Program-made: the position numbers and the translations under genes
Notes under the pieces: model-generated
What the model saw: only the letters and a program-made list of their open reading frames with translations
Databases searched by the model: none
Told to the model about the DNA's origin: nothing
In this document: positions 33,998 to 42,006 of the stretch, in pieces
Numbering within the stretch: position 1 is the stretch's first letter
Layout of the letters: the number at the start of each line of letters is the position of its first letter
Assembly: GCF_034366625.1 (NCBI RefSeq)
Contig: NZ_JAXMIH010000006.1
Location: forward strand, 744,001-808,000
DNA length: 64,000 nucleotides
From: Prosthecobacter sp.
GTDB lineage: Bacteria > Verrucomicrobiota > Verrucomicrobiia > Verrucomicrobiales > Verrucomicrobiaceae
Direction of reading: 5' to 3'

Positions 33998-35958
33998 GGA
34001 TTCGGTTTGGCGGGGGCGGTGCTGGAGGCGGTGCGGAATCCCCGGGCGAGTGTAGCCTCGTTTGCGGATTCTGGAAAGAGGCGGTCGGTGAGCAGGTGGT
34101 CATTGCTCTTCAGGCCAAAGTGGCCGCCACGCACGACCGGCACTGTGATGTCGATGTAATCAGGATGCGCAGGCCATTCGCCATCCTGGGTCTCACCAGC
34201 GGTCCATTCACTGACGTTGCCCGCCATGTCACACACGCCATAATGACTGACGTCTTGAGTGACACGGGTGATCGGAGCCCAGAGGTTGTAGCCGTCAACC
34301 CTTCCTCCCCTCGCTTTGGGGGCGGCATTGTAGTCGTCACCGAGATTGGCGGCGTTATCGCGTGCTTCATTGCCCCAGGGATAGCGCAGGCTTTTCTCCC
34401 CATTCCAACGCGCAGCTTTTTCCCATTCCTGCTCGGTGGGCAGACGCTGGCCCTTCCATTTGGCAAACGCATACGCGTCCCACCAGTCCACCTGGCTGAC
34501 AGGAGTGTTCAGCGTGATGCTTTCGCCGTTGAAGGTGGTGCCTGACTTCGCCGCAGCATAATATTGGCTCCACTTCGCGGGTTCGTGGCCGGTTTTCGTC
34601 TTCGGTTGCCGCGGATGATCATGGACTCCCGGCACGGCGGTCTTCAGCGCCTGCAAAAACTCGGCATACTGGCCGATGGTGACTTCATGCTTGCTGATCC
34701 AGAACTCCGGGAGTTTGACTTCTTCTTCGTTATTCTGGTATTTGAACGTTCCTGCGGGGATGCGCACCAGTTCAACGGGCAGCGCCGTGGTGTTCGAGCC
34801 GTTCATGAAGGCACCCAAGGCGGCCACGATGACGAGGATGAGGATGATCGTCATCCAGACCCACCACGGTTTCTGACCATCCGCGTTCATCGGCAGAGTC
34901 TCTGCTTCGATCTTGCGCACGATGCTACGCTCGCGCATGTCATCACGCACATCATCGAGGGCGTTGAACAGCCCTTTCCAGTCATGATTCGCCTCCGCGA
35001 GCGACTGCAGCAGGCCGCGCGCCTTGCCGTCCGAGGCAATCGGGCGCAGCAGGTCCAGAAACGCGCGCACGTCCGCTTTCGCATCGCGTTTGTCATCCAC
35101 CGCAGGCCGGAAGATGTTTACGATGCTCGCCTGATGCTCGGCATCGATGTAAATGTCGCGCGGGGCAAGGCTGCGGTGATGGTAGCCACGTTCGGTGGCA
35201 AATTGCATCGCCTCCGCCACACCATGCAGCACCTCGGCCAGACGCCGCTCGCTGAGGGCTTCATCCGTCAGCTCGATCTCGGCCAGGCTGCGCCCGCGGG
35301 GCAGCTCGCGGGAGTAGAACAGCCAGCCGTTTGCCTCGCCCGCCTCATACAGCGGGGCGATGCGCGGATGCATCAGCGAGGCCTTCACCCGTTCGCGTTC
35401 CTTGAATTTGGCGACGACTAGCGGCTGCTTCAACTGCTCCGGCTTCAACAGCACCAGCGCCACCGGACGCTGCACGGCGACCTGCAACGCACGGTAGGTC
35501 TCGGCCTCTTTTTCGACGTAGAGCCGCTCGAGCACCTGATAATTGCCCAGAACGGTGCCGGGCTGCATCACCGGCGCGGGATCATCCGACTCCACGGTTT
35601 GCGTCATGAGGGAACGGACGCGATCCAGCAGCTTTTCGGGTGTGTAGGGTGCGTCTTTGAGCACCAGCCCGTCGGCGATTTGAGCTTCAAAACCGGTCAG
35701 GTCATAGCGTGTGGTGAACAGCACGCGTGCCTGTGGAAAGCGTGCCCGTGCCGTGTCGCGCAGCGTGAAGCCGGTCTCCTGCGTGGGAAAGATGGCCTCG
35801 GTCACGAGCACATCGAGCGAGTCAGCCTTCGAGATCCACGCCGTGGCGAGCGCTGGATCGGAGAAATCAACGATGGTGAAGCCAGGGAGGTTCTCCCTCA
35901 GCCAGATGGTGCGTGTGCCGCGCAGTGCGGCGTTGGAATCAACAAACAGAAGAGTCAT
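33994..35958 (-). CDS. Receiver-pseudokinase-TM-FGE-fold fusion protein
   Basis: 654 residues from ATG 35958. Residues 1-118 form a response-regulator receiver fold with Asp7, Thr82/83 and Lys101, but Glu54 replaces the phosphoacceptor Asp (LVTEAIFP). Residues 125-345 form a protein-kinase-like fold with a possible beta3 Lys172, but the catalytic loop is HRSLAPRD (Ser for the catalytic Asp, Ala for Lys) and no DFG is seen, so it is probably a pseudokinase. A membrane helix lies at 366-385. Residues 393-640 form an FGE-sulfatase/SUMF1 fold (DMAGNVSEW, ARGFRTA) that lacks the Cys pair of true formylglycine-generating enzymes. By topology the first two domains are cytosolic and the FGE fold periplasmic. 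Operon with both neighbours. Confidence 0.85.
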   Translation of the reverse strand: MTLLFVDSNAALRGTRTIWLRENLPGFTIVDFSDPALATAWISKADSLDVLVTEAIFPTQETGFTLRDTARARFPQARVLFTTRYDLTGFEAQIADGLVLKDAPYTPEKLLDRVRSLMTQTVESDDPAPVMQPGTVLGNYQVLERLYVEKEAETYRALQVAVQRPVALVLLKPEQLKQPLVVAKFKERERVKASLMHPRIAPLYEAGEANGWLFYSRELPRGRSLAEIELTDEALSERRLAEVLHGVAEAMQFATERGYHHRSLAPRDIYIDAEHQASIVNIFRPAVDDKRDAKADVRAFLDLLRPIASDGKARGLLQSLAEANHDWKGLFNALDDVRDDMRERSIVRKIEAETLPMNADGQKPWWVWMTIILILVIVAALGAFMNGSNTTALPVELVRIPAGTFKYQNNEEEVKLPEFWISKHEVTIGQYAEFLQALKTAVPGVHDHPRQPKTKTGHEPAKWSQYYAAAKSGTTFNGESITLNTPVSQVDWWDAYAFAKWKGQRLPTEQEWEKAARWNGEKSLRYPWGNEARDNAANLGDDYNAAPKARGGRVDGYNLWAPITRVTQDVSHYGVCDMAGNVSEWTAGETQDGEWPAHPDYIDITVPVVRGGHFGLKSNDHLLTDRLFPESANEATLARGFRTASSTAPAKPNP

Positions 35959-35979
35959 GCGTGCGGTGTCGGGTGGCGA

Positions 35980-37263
35980 TCATCTCCCCACGGGCGGGAG
36001 GAGCGGATTGGCACCGGCAGGAGCAGAGCCCGGTGCGGATCCGAACTCCAGGAGATCGCGGGGCTCGGCGGCCACATCCTGGAGTTTGTTGTTATGGTAC
36101 AGGCGCAGCATGTAGCCGTAATACGAACGGCGGCCATGCTGCTGGACTTCAGCGGCGGAGAGTGCGGGCAGGTGATACACGACATCCAGCGTCTCCTCGC
36201 CGGTGCCGCTCCAGTCCACCGGGGCGGACTGCCACGTTTCGACGGGTTCAGGCGCGATGGTCTGCGCTACTTTCGTGCCATTGATTCGGTCGAAGAAAAA
36301 TACTTCCAGATTCACCGCCTTGCCGTCGATGGGATGATTGCCGGCCCGAACGATGGGCACACGCAGCACATAGCGCTCACCCGTGTTCACGGTGAAATCA
36401 CGGGCCACCTGGCAGGCACCGAGACGCAGAAACTTCTCACTCTCCATGCCAGGCACGCCCGGCATGGCAGGTGCCGCCACGGCGGCCGAGCCCGCGCCGA
36501 GCCGACGAGAGGCGAGTTCAAAATAGCTGCCCGCCTTCGTCGTGCCCAGCAGTTGGATGCGTCTCCAGGAATCCGTCGCCTTGTCCGTGATGCCCATCTG
36601 CTCGTAGGTCTGCGCCATCTCGGCGATGATTGCCGGATGATCGGGATTGAGCTGGTCGGCGCGCTTCAACAGCTCCAGCGCGCCCTGCATATCGCTCATG
36701 CCGCGAATTTCCTTCGCGGAGGTGACAACGTAATTCACATCACGCAGCAGTTCGGCGGCAGCATCAGGCTTCGGCGCTGATGGAGGCGGCATAGTCGATG
36801 AAAAGGCGGGAGGAGCTGCGGGCGTTGTCGCCGGAGGTGCGGCTGGCTTCGGCGCTGGAGCCACTGGCGCGACGGGAGCGGATCTGACCGGAGGAAGGAC
36901 TGGAGCGGAAGGCGCTGGCATCGGCGTGTCCGTTCTCTGGAACGAACCGATCGGCGGTGGTGCGCTGGAAATGGGGGCAGCCACAATCGGAGCCGGTGCA
37001 GGCATCAGCGATCCCGGCAATGGTGGGGCGGTCGAACTCGGCGGAGCGGCGATCTGACCGATCTCCGGCACCACGCTCGATGTAGGAGCCGACAGTGATG
37101 AAGAAATCATGGCCGGAGCGGATCCTGACACCATGGGCCCTTTGGCAGTGAGCAGCTTCACGGCGATTCCCATTTGCACCACTGCCAGCACGCACAGCGT
37201 TCCCCAAGCCATCGCCGAAGAACGATCGCGGTCTGGAGTGAGAATGGTGGAAGGGGGAGTCAC
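35980..37263 (-). CDS. Membrane-anchored Pro/Ala-rich TPR-like protein
   Basis: 427 residues from GTG 37263 (alternative ATG 37212). A single membrane helix (about 19-37, AWGTLCVLAVVQMGIAVKLL) precedes ~140 residues rich in Pro/Ala/Ser, a helical TPR-like section (about 190-250, AEMAQTYEQMGITDKATDSW) and a beta domain (about 285-410). The Pro-rich stretch looks like a periplasmic spacer. It is the first gene of the three-gene unit with the receiver-pseudokinase fusion (21-bp gap), and its promoter must share the 49-bp gap with pabB. Probable envelope partner of that receptor. Confidence 0.75.
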   Translation of the reverse strand: MTPPSTILTPDRDRSSAMAWGTLCVLAVVQMGIAVKLLTAKGPMVSGSAPAMISSSLSAPTSSVVPEIGQIAAPPSSTAPPLPGSLMPAPAPIVAAPISSAPPPIGSFQRTDTPMPAPSAPVLPPVRSAPVAPVAPAPKPAAPPATTPAAPPAFSSTMPPPSAPKPDAAAELLRDVNYVVTSAKEIRGMSDMQGALELLKRADQLNPDHPAIIAEMAQTYEQMGITDKATDSWRRIQLLGTTKAGSYFELASRRLGAGSAAVAAPAMPGVPGMESEKFLRLGACQVARDFTVNTGERYVLRVPIVRAGNHPIDGKAVNLEVFFFDRINGTKVAQTIAPEPVETWQSAPVDWSGTGEETLDVVYHLPALSAAEVQQHGRRSYYGYMLRLYHNNKLQDVAAEPRDLLEFGSAPGSAPAGANPLLPPVGR

Positions 37264-37312
37264 AGGTTGCTGAAAAAGACGGTCATGGTACGATTTAGGC
37301 CTCCTAGTGTCA

Positions 37313-38578
37313 ATGCTTCAGGGTTCTTCGTTCAAAATGCCGGAAGGGCACACCCTGCCGTTGTTCGTTCATGCCTTGGAAACGTCACCACATCACCGCC
37401 GGTGTGAATTTTCCTTCACACCCGCCGAAATCGCGGCGCAACTGTGCCATCGCGAGGGTTTCGTCTGGATGGATTCCTCCCTGCCCACCCCCGGTGCCAT
37501 CTCCGTTCTCACCGCCGAACCCGTGGCGATTTTGCAGGGCCACATCGACCACGATTGGGAAAAAGTGCGCGCCGCCCTGCGCACGCCCCGCGCTTCCGCC
37601 GGTGGTTTGTACGGCTGGGTCGGCTACGACGGCCATTTCGTCTTCGGCATTTACCCGCACGGCCTCATTTACGATCACGACACCGCGCAGTGGTTCGAGT
37701 TCGGCCATTTCAGCTTTCAGCTTTCCACTTTCAGCCCCCCCCCCTCTTCCCAACTTCACTTTGAACCCCAAGTTACCCGCGACGACTTCATCCGCAGCGT
37801 CCAGCGCGCGCAGGACTACATCGCCGCTGGAGACATCTACCAAGTCAACCTCTCCTACCCTTGGCAAGCCGTTTGGCCGCAGAATGCCGATGCTTTGGCG
37901 CTCTATTTGAAGTTGCGCTCCGTCTCCCCTGCCCCGCATGCCGCCTTCATGCAACTGGCCGGAACCACCGTGCTCTCGGCTTCTCCCGAGTTGTTCCTCA
38001 ACATGGACGGTTCGCGCATCGCCACCCGTCCCATCAAAGGCACGCGCCCTCGTTTCGTCGGCGATCCCGCCCGCGACAGCGCCGCCGTGCGCGAGCTCAC
38101 CGCCTCCGCCAAAGAACGCGCCGAGCTGCTCATGATCACCGACCTCGAGCGCAACGACCTCGGCCAGGTCTGCGAATTCGGCAGCGTCGCCGTGCCCGAG
38201 CTGTGGCGGGTGGAAAGCTTCGCGCAGGTGTTTCACCTCGTCTCCACCGTCACCGGCACGCTCCGGCCGCATGTCGATCACGTCGATGCCTTCCGCGCCT
38301 GCTTCCCCGGCGGCAGCATCACCGGCGCGCCGAAAAAACGCGCCACCGAGATCATCGCCGAGCTCGAACCGCATCCCCGTGGCCTCTACACCGGCGCCAT
38401 CGGCTGGTTCGGCTTCGACGGCCGCAGCCAATGGAACATCGCCATCCGCACCGCCGTGCAAAAGGATGACGCAATCACCTTCCACGTCGGCTCCGGCATC
38501 GTCGCCGACTCCGTGCCGTTGAGCGAGTACGAGGAGACTCTGCACAAGGCGGCGGGCATTCTGGCGGCAGCTTCGTGA
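37313..38578 (+). CDS. pabB: Aminodeoxychorismate synthase component I (PabB)
   Basis: 421 residues from ATG 37313; a GTG at 37307 is also in frame. Chorismate-binding core: DIYQVNLSYPW, LSASPELFLN, RPIKGTRPR with the PabB-type lysine (PIKGT), ITDLERNDLGQVC, FPGGSITGAPKKRA and GSGIVADS. With a glutamine amidotransferase (pabA, not here) it makes 4-amino-4-deoxychorismate for folate. The lysine of PIKGT favours PabB over TrpE. An interdomain linker near residues 133-146 carries a word-like repeat and a run of ten C. Confidence 0.9.
   Translation: MLQGSSFKMPEGHTLPLFVHALETSPHHRRCEFSFTPAEIAAQLCHREGFVWMDSSLPTPGAISVLTAEPVAILQGHIDHDWEKVRAALRTPRASAGGLYGWVGYDGHFVFGIYPHGLIYDHDTAQWFEFGHFSFQLSTFSPPPSSQLHFEPQVTRDDFIRSVQRAQDYIAAGDIYQVNLSYPWQAVWPQNADALALYLKLRSVSPAPHAAFMQLAGTTVLSASPELFLNMDGSRIATRPIKGTRPRFVGDPARDSAAVRELTASAKERAELLMITDLERNDLGQVCEFGSVAVPELWRVESFAQVFHLVSTVTGTLRPHVDHVDAFRACFPGGSITGAPKKRATEIIAELEPHPRGLYTGAIGWFGFDGRSQWNIAIRTAVQKDDAITFHVGSGIVADSVPLSEYEETLHKAAGILAAAS
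37709..37744 (+). repeat. In-frame word repeat and C10 homopolymer inside pabB
   Basis: ttcagctttcag recurs as ctttcagc-type words at 37709-37734, translating as FSFQLSTF, followed by ten consecutive C at 37735-37744. It occupies the non-conserved linker between the N-terminal part and the chorismate-binding core. Slippage in the C10 run would shift the frame of the rest of the gene. Confidence 0.65.
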
Positions 38579-38613
38579 TAAGCATGTGTTTGCCCGCCGT
38601 TTGTTCACCCCTC

Positions 38614-39390
38614 ATGAAGCGCCTCACCTTTCTCGCCCTGGCCCTCACCGGCCTCTTTTCCACGATGATCCATGCCGCCGATGACACGCGCGTCTATGAA
38701 CTGCGGATCTACACCTGCAACGAAGGCAAACTCGAAGCGTTGCTGGCCCGCTTCCGTGACCACACCTGCAAATTGTTTGAAAAGCACGGCATCGGCAACG
38801 TCGGTTACTGGGTGCCGGTGGATGAGGAGAACGGCTCCAAAACCACGCTGATCTATGTGCTCGAACACAAGAGCCGCGATGCGGCCAAGGCGAGCTTCAA
38901 GGCCTTCGGCGCGGACCCCGAGTGGAAAGCCGCCGCGAAGGCGAGCGAGGCGAACGGCAAGATCGTCGCCAAGATCGAGTCCATCTTCATGTCGCCGACG
39001 GAGTACTCGCCACCGCTCGCCATCGCCAAAGGGGACAAGCCGCGCGTGTTTGAACTGCGCACCTACACGACGCCCGAAGGCAAGCTGAACGACCTGCACG
39101 CCCGTTTCAGCAACCACACGATGAAGCTCTTCAGCAAGCACGGCATGAGCCACCTCGCCTACTGGGTGCCGACCGATGCGGACAAAGGCGCGGGCACGAA
39201 GCTGATCTACATCCTCTCCCACGCCAGCAAGGAAGCCGGCATCGCCTCCTTCACCGCGTTCCGGGCTGATCCTGACTGGATCAAAGCCAAGGGCGAGAGC
39301 GAAAAGAACGGCCCGCTCACCATCCAGCCGCAGGCCGAAGGCGTGAAGAGCGTCTATATGAAAGCGACGGACTTCTCGCCGATCCAGTAG
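38614..39390 (+). CDS. Exported tandem NIPSNAP-domain protein
   Basis: 258 residues from ATG 38614 with a signal peptide (LALALTGLFSTMIHAAD). Two NIPSNAP-type ferredoxin-like domains in tandem (about 25-125 and 140-255) share VYELRIYT/VFELRTYT, FRDHTCKLFEKHGI/FSNHTMKLFSKHGM and YWVPxD. NIPSNAP domains are dimeric alpha+beta barrels of unclear catalytic role; exported duplicates are frequent in Verrucomicrobia and Planctomycetes. Follows pabB by 35 bp on the same strand. Confidence 0.88.
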   Translation: MKRLTFLALALTGLFSTMIHAADDTRVYELRIYTCNEGKLEALLARFRDHTCKLFEKHGIGNVGYWVPVDEENGSKTTLIYVLEHKSRDAAKASFKAFGADPEWKAAAKASEANGKIVAKIESIFMSPTEYSPPLAIAKGDKPRVFELRTYTTPEGKLNDLHARFSNHTMKLFSKHGMSHLAYWVPTDADKGAGTKLIYILSHASKEAGIASFTAFRADPDWIKAKGESEKNGPLTIQPQAEGVKSVYMKATDFSPIQ

Positions 39391-39400
39391 GCTCGTAATC

Positions 39401-39449
39401 GGGCCATTCCTGGCCCGTGGATGCCGTGCCGGGGGGCAGGAATGCCCCC
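39401..39449. repeat. Two adjacent perfect palindromic hairpins
   Basis: GGGCCATTCCTGGCCC (39401-39416; 6-bp stem, 4-base loop) and GGGGGCAGGAATGCCCCC (39432-39449; 7-bp stem, 4-base loop). Their loops ATTCC/GGAAT are complementary, so the pair resembles a two-hairpin REP-type element. No U tract follows, so they are not classical terminators. They lie in the 200-bp gap behind the NIPSNAP gene; the rest of that gap shows nothing recognisable. Confidence 0.6.
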
Positions 39450-39590
39450 GTTACCCACCTGCCCCACTGCGGTAAACCGGGCCATCCCAGGCAGCCATCC
39501 TCTGAATTCCGTGCCTTCCGCGTGTTCCGTAGGCTCTCCATCTCTGGAAGGCCGCAACACCTTCCCTCACGCGCCCGTATGCTGCGGGCC

Positions 39591-40937
39591 ATGATTTCCC
39601 TCCGCACGCTTTGCCTCGCCCTGTTTGCCACGTCACTTCAAGCCGCCACCCCGACGTTTGAATGGGTCGCCGCTGGCGGCGGAGCGAAGAGCGACAAGAC
39701 GCGCGCCGTGACCTTTGATCGCGAAGGAAACGTCTTCCTCGCCGGTGAAACGACCGATGACGGCACGTTTGGCGATGTGAAGCGCACCGGACTCGGCGGG
39801 TCAGATTTCTTCGTCGCGAAGGTGTCCAAAGAGGGCCGCTTCCTCTGGGTGCGCAGCCTTGGCGGCAGTCTGGTGGATCGCGGTTACGGCGTGGCGACGG
39901 ATGCGGCGGGCAATGCCTACGTCACTGGCCATTACCAAAGCACCGATGCGCAGGCGAATGGCCAGGCGCTGTCGAACGCGGGCGATTACGACATCTTCGT
40001 GGCCAAATACGATCCCGCTGGCACGCTGCTGTGGATCAAAACCGCTGGCGGCAAGGGCTATGACTACGGTCACGGCATCGTAGTCGATTCCAAGGGCGAC
40101 ATCGTCGTCACCGGCGCGGTGGCGGGCGAGGCGAAATTTGGCGACGTCACCGTGAACGCGGGCAGCACCACGCGACCGATCTTCTGCGCCAAATACGATG
40201 CCGCAGGCACGCTGAAGTGGGTGAAGACCACCGGCGGCAAATTCTCCGGCAGCGGTCATGGCCTCGGGGTCGATGGCAAAGACGCTATTTATATAGGTGG
40301 CAGCGGCGGCGGAACTGGGAGCATCGGTTCCGTGGTTCTCGAAGTCGCCAAAGGCCAGGCGGGCGTCGTTTTGAAGCTCACGTCCGAAGGCGAAGGCGTC
40401 TGGGCTGCCACCTTGCCCGGCGTGCCGAGCGCGGGCTTCCACGAGATCACCGTCGATAACGCCGGGCGCACCTGGGGTGCAGGCATGTTCAAAGGCGTGC
40501 TCAACAACGGCCCGAAGACCACCGGCGACAAAGACAGCGACGGCGTCCTGGCGCACTTCAGCCCCGAGGGCAAACTCGTCTGGAACCACGTCATTCAAGG
40601 CCCGGCCACCGATTACTGCCTCGGTGTCGCCACCGACAACACGGGCCGCTGCTTCGTCACCGGCGAGTTTTCCCAGACGGCCACCTTCGCCGGACAGACG
40701 CTCACATCCCAAGGAGCCACGGACATCTACACCGCCGCGTTTGACGAGAAAGGCAGCCTCGAATGGCTCGTCCCCAGCGGCGGAATCAAGGGCGACAACG
40801 CTTACACCATGGCCTGGCACCCCTCCGGGAAGCTAATTATTTCGGGGGCTTGTGTCGCACCTGCGTCATTCGGCGGCCAGACCATGACCTCGCCCGGCGG
40901 CGCGGAGGCCTACGGGGCGATTCTCCGCCTAAAGTGA
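39591..40937 (+). CDS. Exported SBBP-type beta-propeller protein
   Basis: 448 residues from ATG 39591 with a signal peptide (LRTLCLALFATSLQAA). About eight repeats of the SBBP type (ATDAAGNAYVTGHY, VVDSKGDIVVTG, FFVAKVSKEG) predict a beta-propeller. Such proteins are secreted, and the repeats often act as binding scaffolds. No catalytic motif is visible. The upstream reading to 39417 runs through palindromic repeats and is rejected. Function unknown. Confidence 0.85.
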   Translation: MISLRTLCLALFATSLQAATPTFEWVAAGGGAKSDKTRAVTFDREGNVFLAGETTDDGTFGDVKRTGLGGSDFFVAKVSKEGRFLWVRSLGGSLVDRGYGVATDAAGNAYVTGHYQSTDAQANGQALSNAGDYDIFVAKYDPAGTLLWIKTAGGKGYDYGHGIVVDSKGDIVVTGAVAGEAKFGDVTVNAGSTTRPIFCAKYDAAGTLKWVKTTGGKFSGSGHGLGVDGKDAIYIGGSGGGTGSIGSVVLEVAKGQAGVVLKLTSEGEGVWAATLPGVPSAGFHEITVDNAGRTWGAGMFKGVLNNGPKTTGDKDSDGVLAHFSPEGKLVWNHVIQGPATDYCLGVATDNTGRCFVTGEFSQTATFAGQTLTSQGATDIYTAAFDEKGSLEWLVPSGGIKGDNAYTMAWHPSGKLIISGACVAPASFGGQTMTSPGGAEAYGAILRLK

Positions 40938-41011
40938 CTGCATGGCGCTGAATTCGGTTCTGGAGGCCGCAAAAATGAGGTTTGAGGGCGGTTTGGGCCG
41001 GGAAAACCCGC

Positions 41012-41029
41012 GTTGACAGGTCCGTCAAC
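41012..41029. promoter_or_regulatory. Inverted repeat GTTGAC-N6-GTCAAC upstream of the 3D-domain gene
   Basis: A perfect 6-bp dyad with a 6-base centre lies 75 bp before the TTG start at 41104. It includes a TTGACA (41013-41018), but there is no matching -10 at the right distance. It could be an operator or coincidence. Confidence 0.3.
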
Positions 41030-41103
41030 CTCGGGACCATGCGCGCCCCTCCGCCAGGGCCAACCACCCCGGCAGAGCGCGACCCAAACAACCCAACTAC
41101 GTT

Positions 41104-41604
41104 TTGATCCGAACCACCCTCCTGTGCCTCGCTGCCTTGTGCGCCTCCGCTTTCGCGGAAGAAGTTAAAAGCTCAACCACAACCCCAGCTGGCACTCCAG
41201 GCCAGGTCATTGCAGGCGTCAGAACCACCGCCTACACCCACGACGAAAGCGATCACATCGAGTACGGAGCCCGCACCGCCGTGGGCACGCTCCTCAAGCA
41301 CGGCCAGATCCGCAGCGCCGCCGCCGACTGGTCCATCTACCCCGTGGGCACCGTGTTCCAGATCCAGGGCGATCCCTCTCTCTATGTCGTGGATGACTAC
41401 GGTTCCGCCCTCGTTGGCACCAAGACCATCGACCTCTACAAGCCGAGTTTCAGCGCCATGAACAAGTGGGGCACGCGCCGCGTGACCATCCAGGTCATCA
41501 AATGGGGCTCGTTTGCCAAAAGCCTCGCCATCCTGAAACCGCGGGTCAAAGCGGCCTCCCACGTGCGCAAGATGGTGGCCAGCATCGAAGCGCGCCCGGC
41601 CTGA
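41104..41604 (+). CDS. Exported 3D-domain (double-psi beta-barrel) protein
   Basis: 166 residues starting at TTG 41104; no ATG or GTG lies upstream in frame. Signal peptide LCLAALCASAFA. A 3D domain covers about 40-140: TAYTHDESD, WSIYPVGTVF and three aspartates (Asp97, Asp98, Asp110) in VVDDYGSALVGTKTIDLY. The 3D domain is the double-psi barrel of MltA and of resuscitation/stationary-phase peptidoglycan enzymes, so a lytic transglycosylase-like role on peptidoglycan is likely. A strong terminator follows at 41635. Confidence 0.85.
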   Translation: MIRTTLLCLAALCASAFAEEVKSSTTTPAGTPGQVIAGVRTTAYTHDESDHIEYGARTAVGTLLKHGQIRSAAADWSIYPVGTVFQIQGDPSLYVVDDYGSALVGTKTIDLYKPSFSAMNKWGTRRVTIQVIKWGSFAKSLAILKPRVKAASHVRKMVASIEARPA

Positions 41605-41634
41605 TCCTTCCCCCCAAAACCTGAATCCAGGTTC

Positions 41635-41675
41635 AGCCACGGAGCCGCCTCGTCGGTTTCGTGGCTTGTTTGTTT
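41635..41675 (+). terminator. Rho-independent terminator of the 3D-domain gene
   Basis: A 13-bp stem (41635-41647 with 41654-41666, two G-U pairs) closes a 6-base loop and is followed by tgtttgttt. A smaller hairpin AACCTG-aatc-CAGGTT lies just upstream, around 41619-41634. Confidence 0.8.
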
Positions 41676-41697
41676 GGGGCTGCGAAGAGAGCCCGGC

Positions 41698-41883
41698 CTA
41701 AGCCAGCACGCTGTCCGGCACGCGGGCAACGATGCGGCCTTCGGCATCACGCACCAGGATCTTCCCATGGATGATCTCGGGCGGGTTGCTGATGCCCTTC
41801 GCGTAGTCTGCGGCCAGATCCTTGCTGCAGCCCAGTGACTGGCGGATGCGAACGGCGAGTGTTTCAAGGTCAATGTCGGTCAT
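41698..41883 (-). CDS. Small hypothetical protein
   Basis: 61 residues from ATG 41883 (MTDIDLETLAVRIRQSLG). A helical N-terminal half precedes a short beta hairpin (GKILVRDAEGRIVARVP). No family recognised. Divergent from the acyl-CoA synthetase; the upstream 14 codons to 41925 are less likely coding. Confidence 0.5.
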   Translation of the reverse strand: MTDIDLETLAVRIRQSLGCSKDLAADYAKGISNPPEIIHGKILVRDAEGRIVARVPDSVLA

Positions 41884-42006
41884 GTGGACATTCCATAACG
41901 CCATCTGGCGGCAAAGTCGCGGCAAGAATCACGGCGGCATAGAAAACTCCGCGCATGTTTTCGCTCGCCATGCCTGACCAGGCCTTTCTATGATCGGCGG
42001 AATTCC

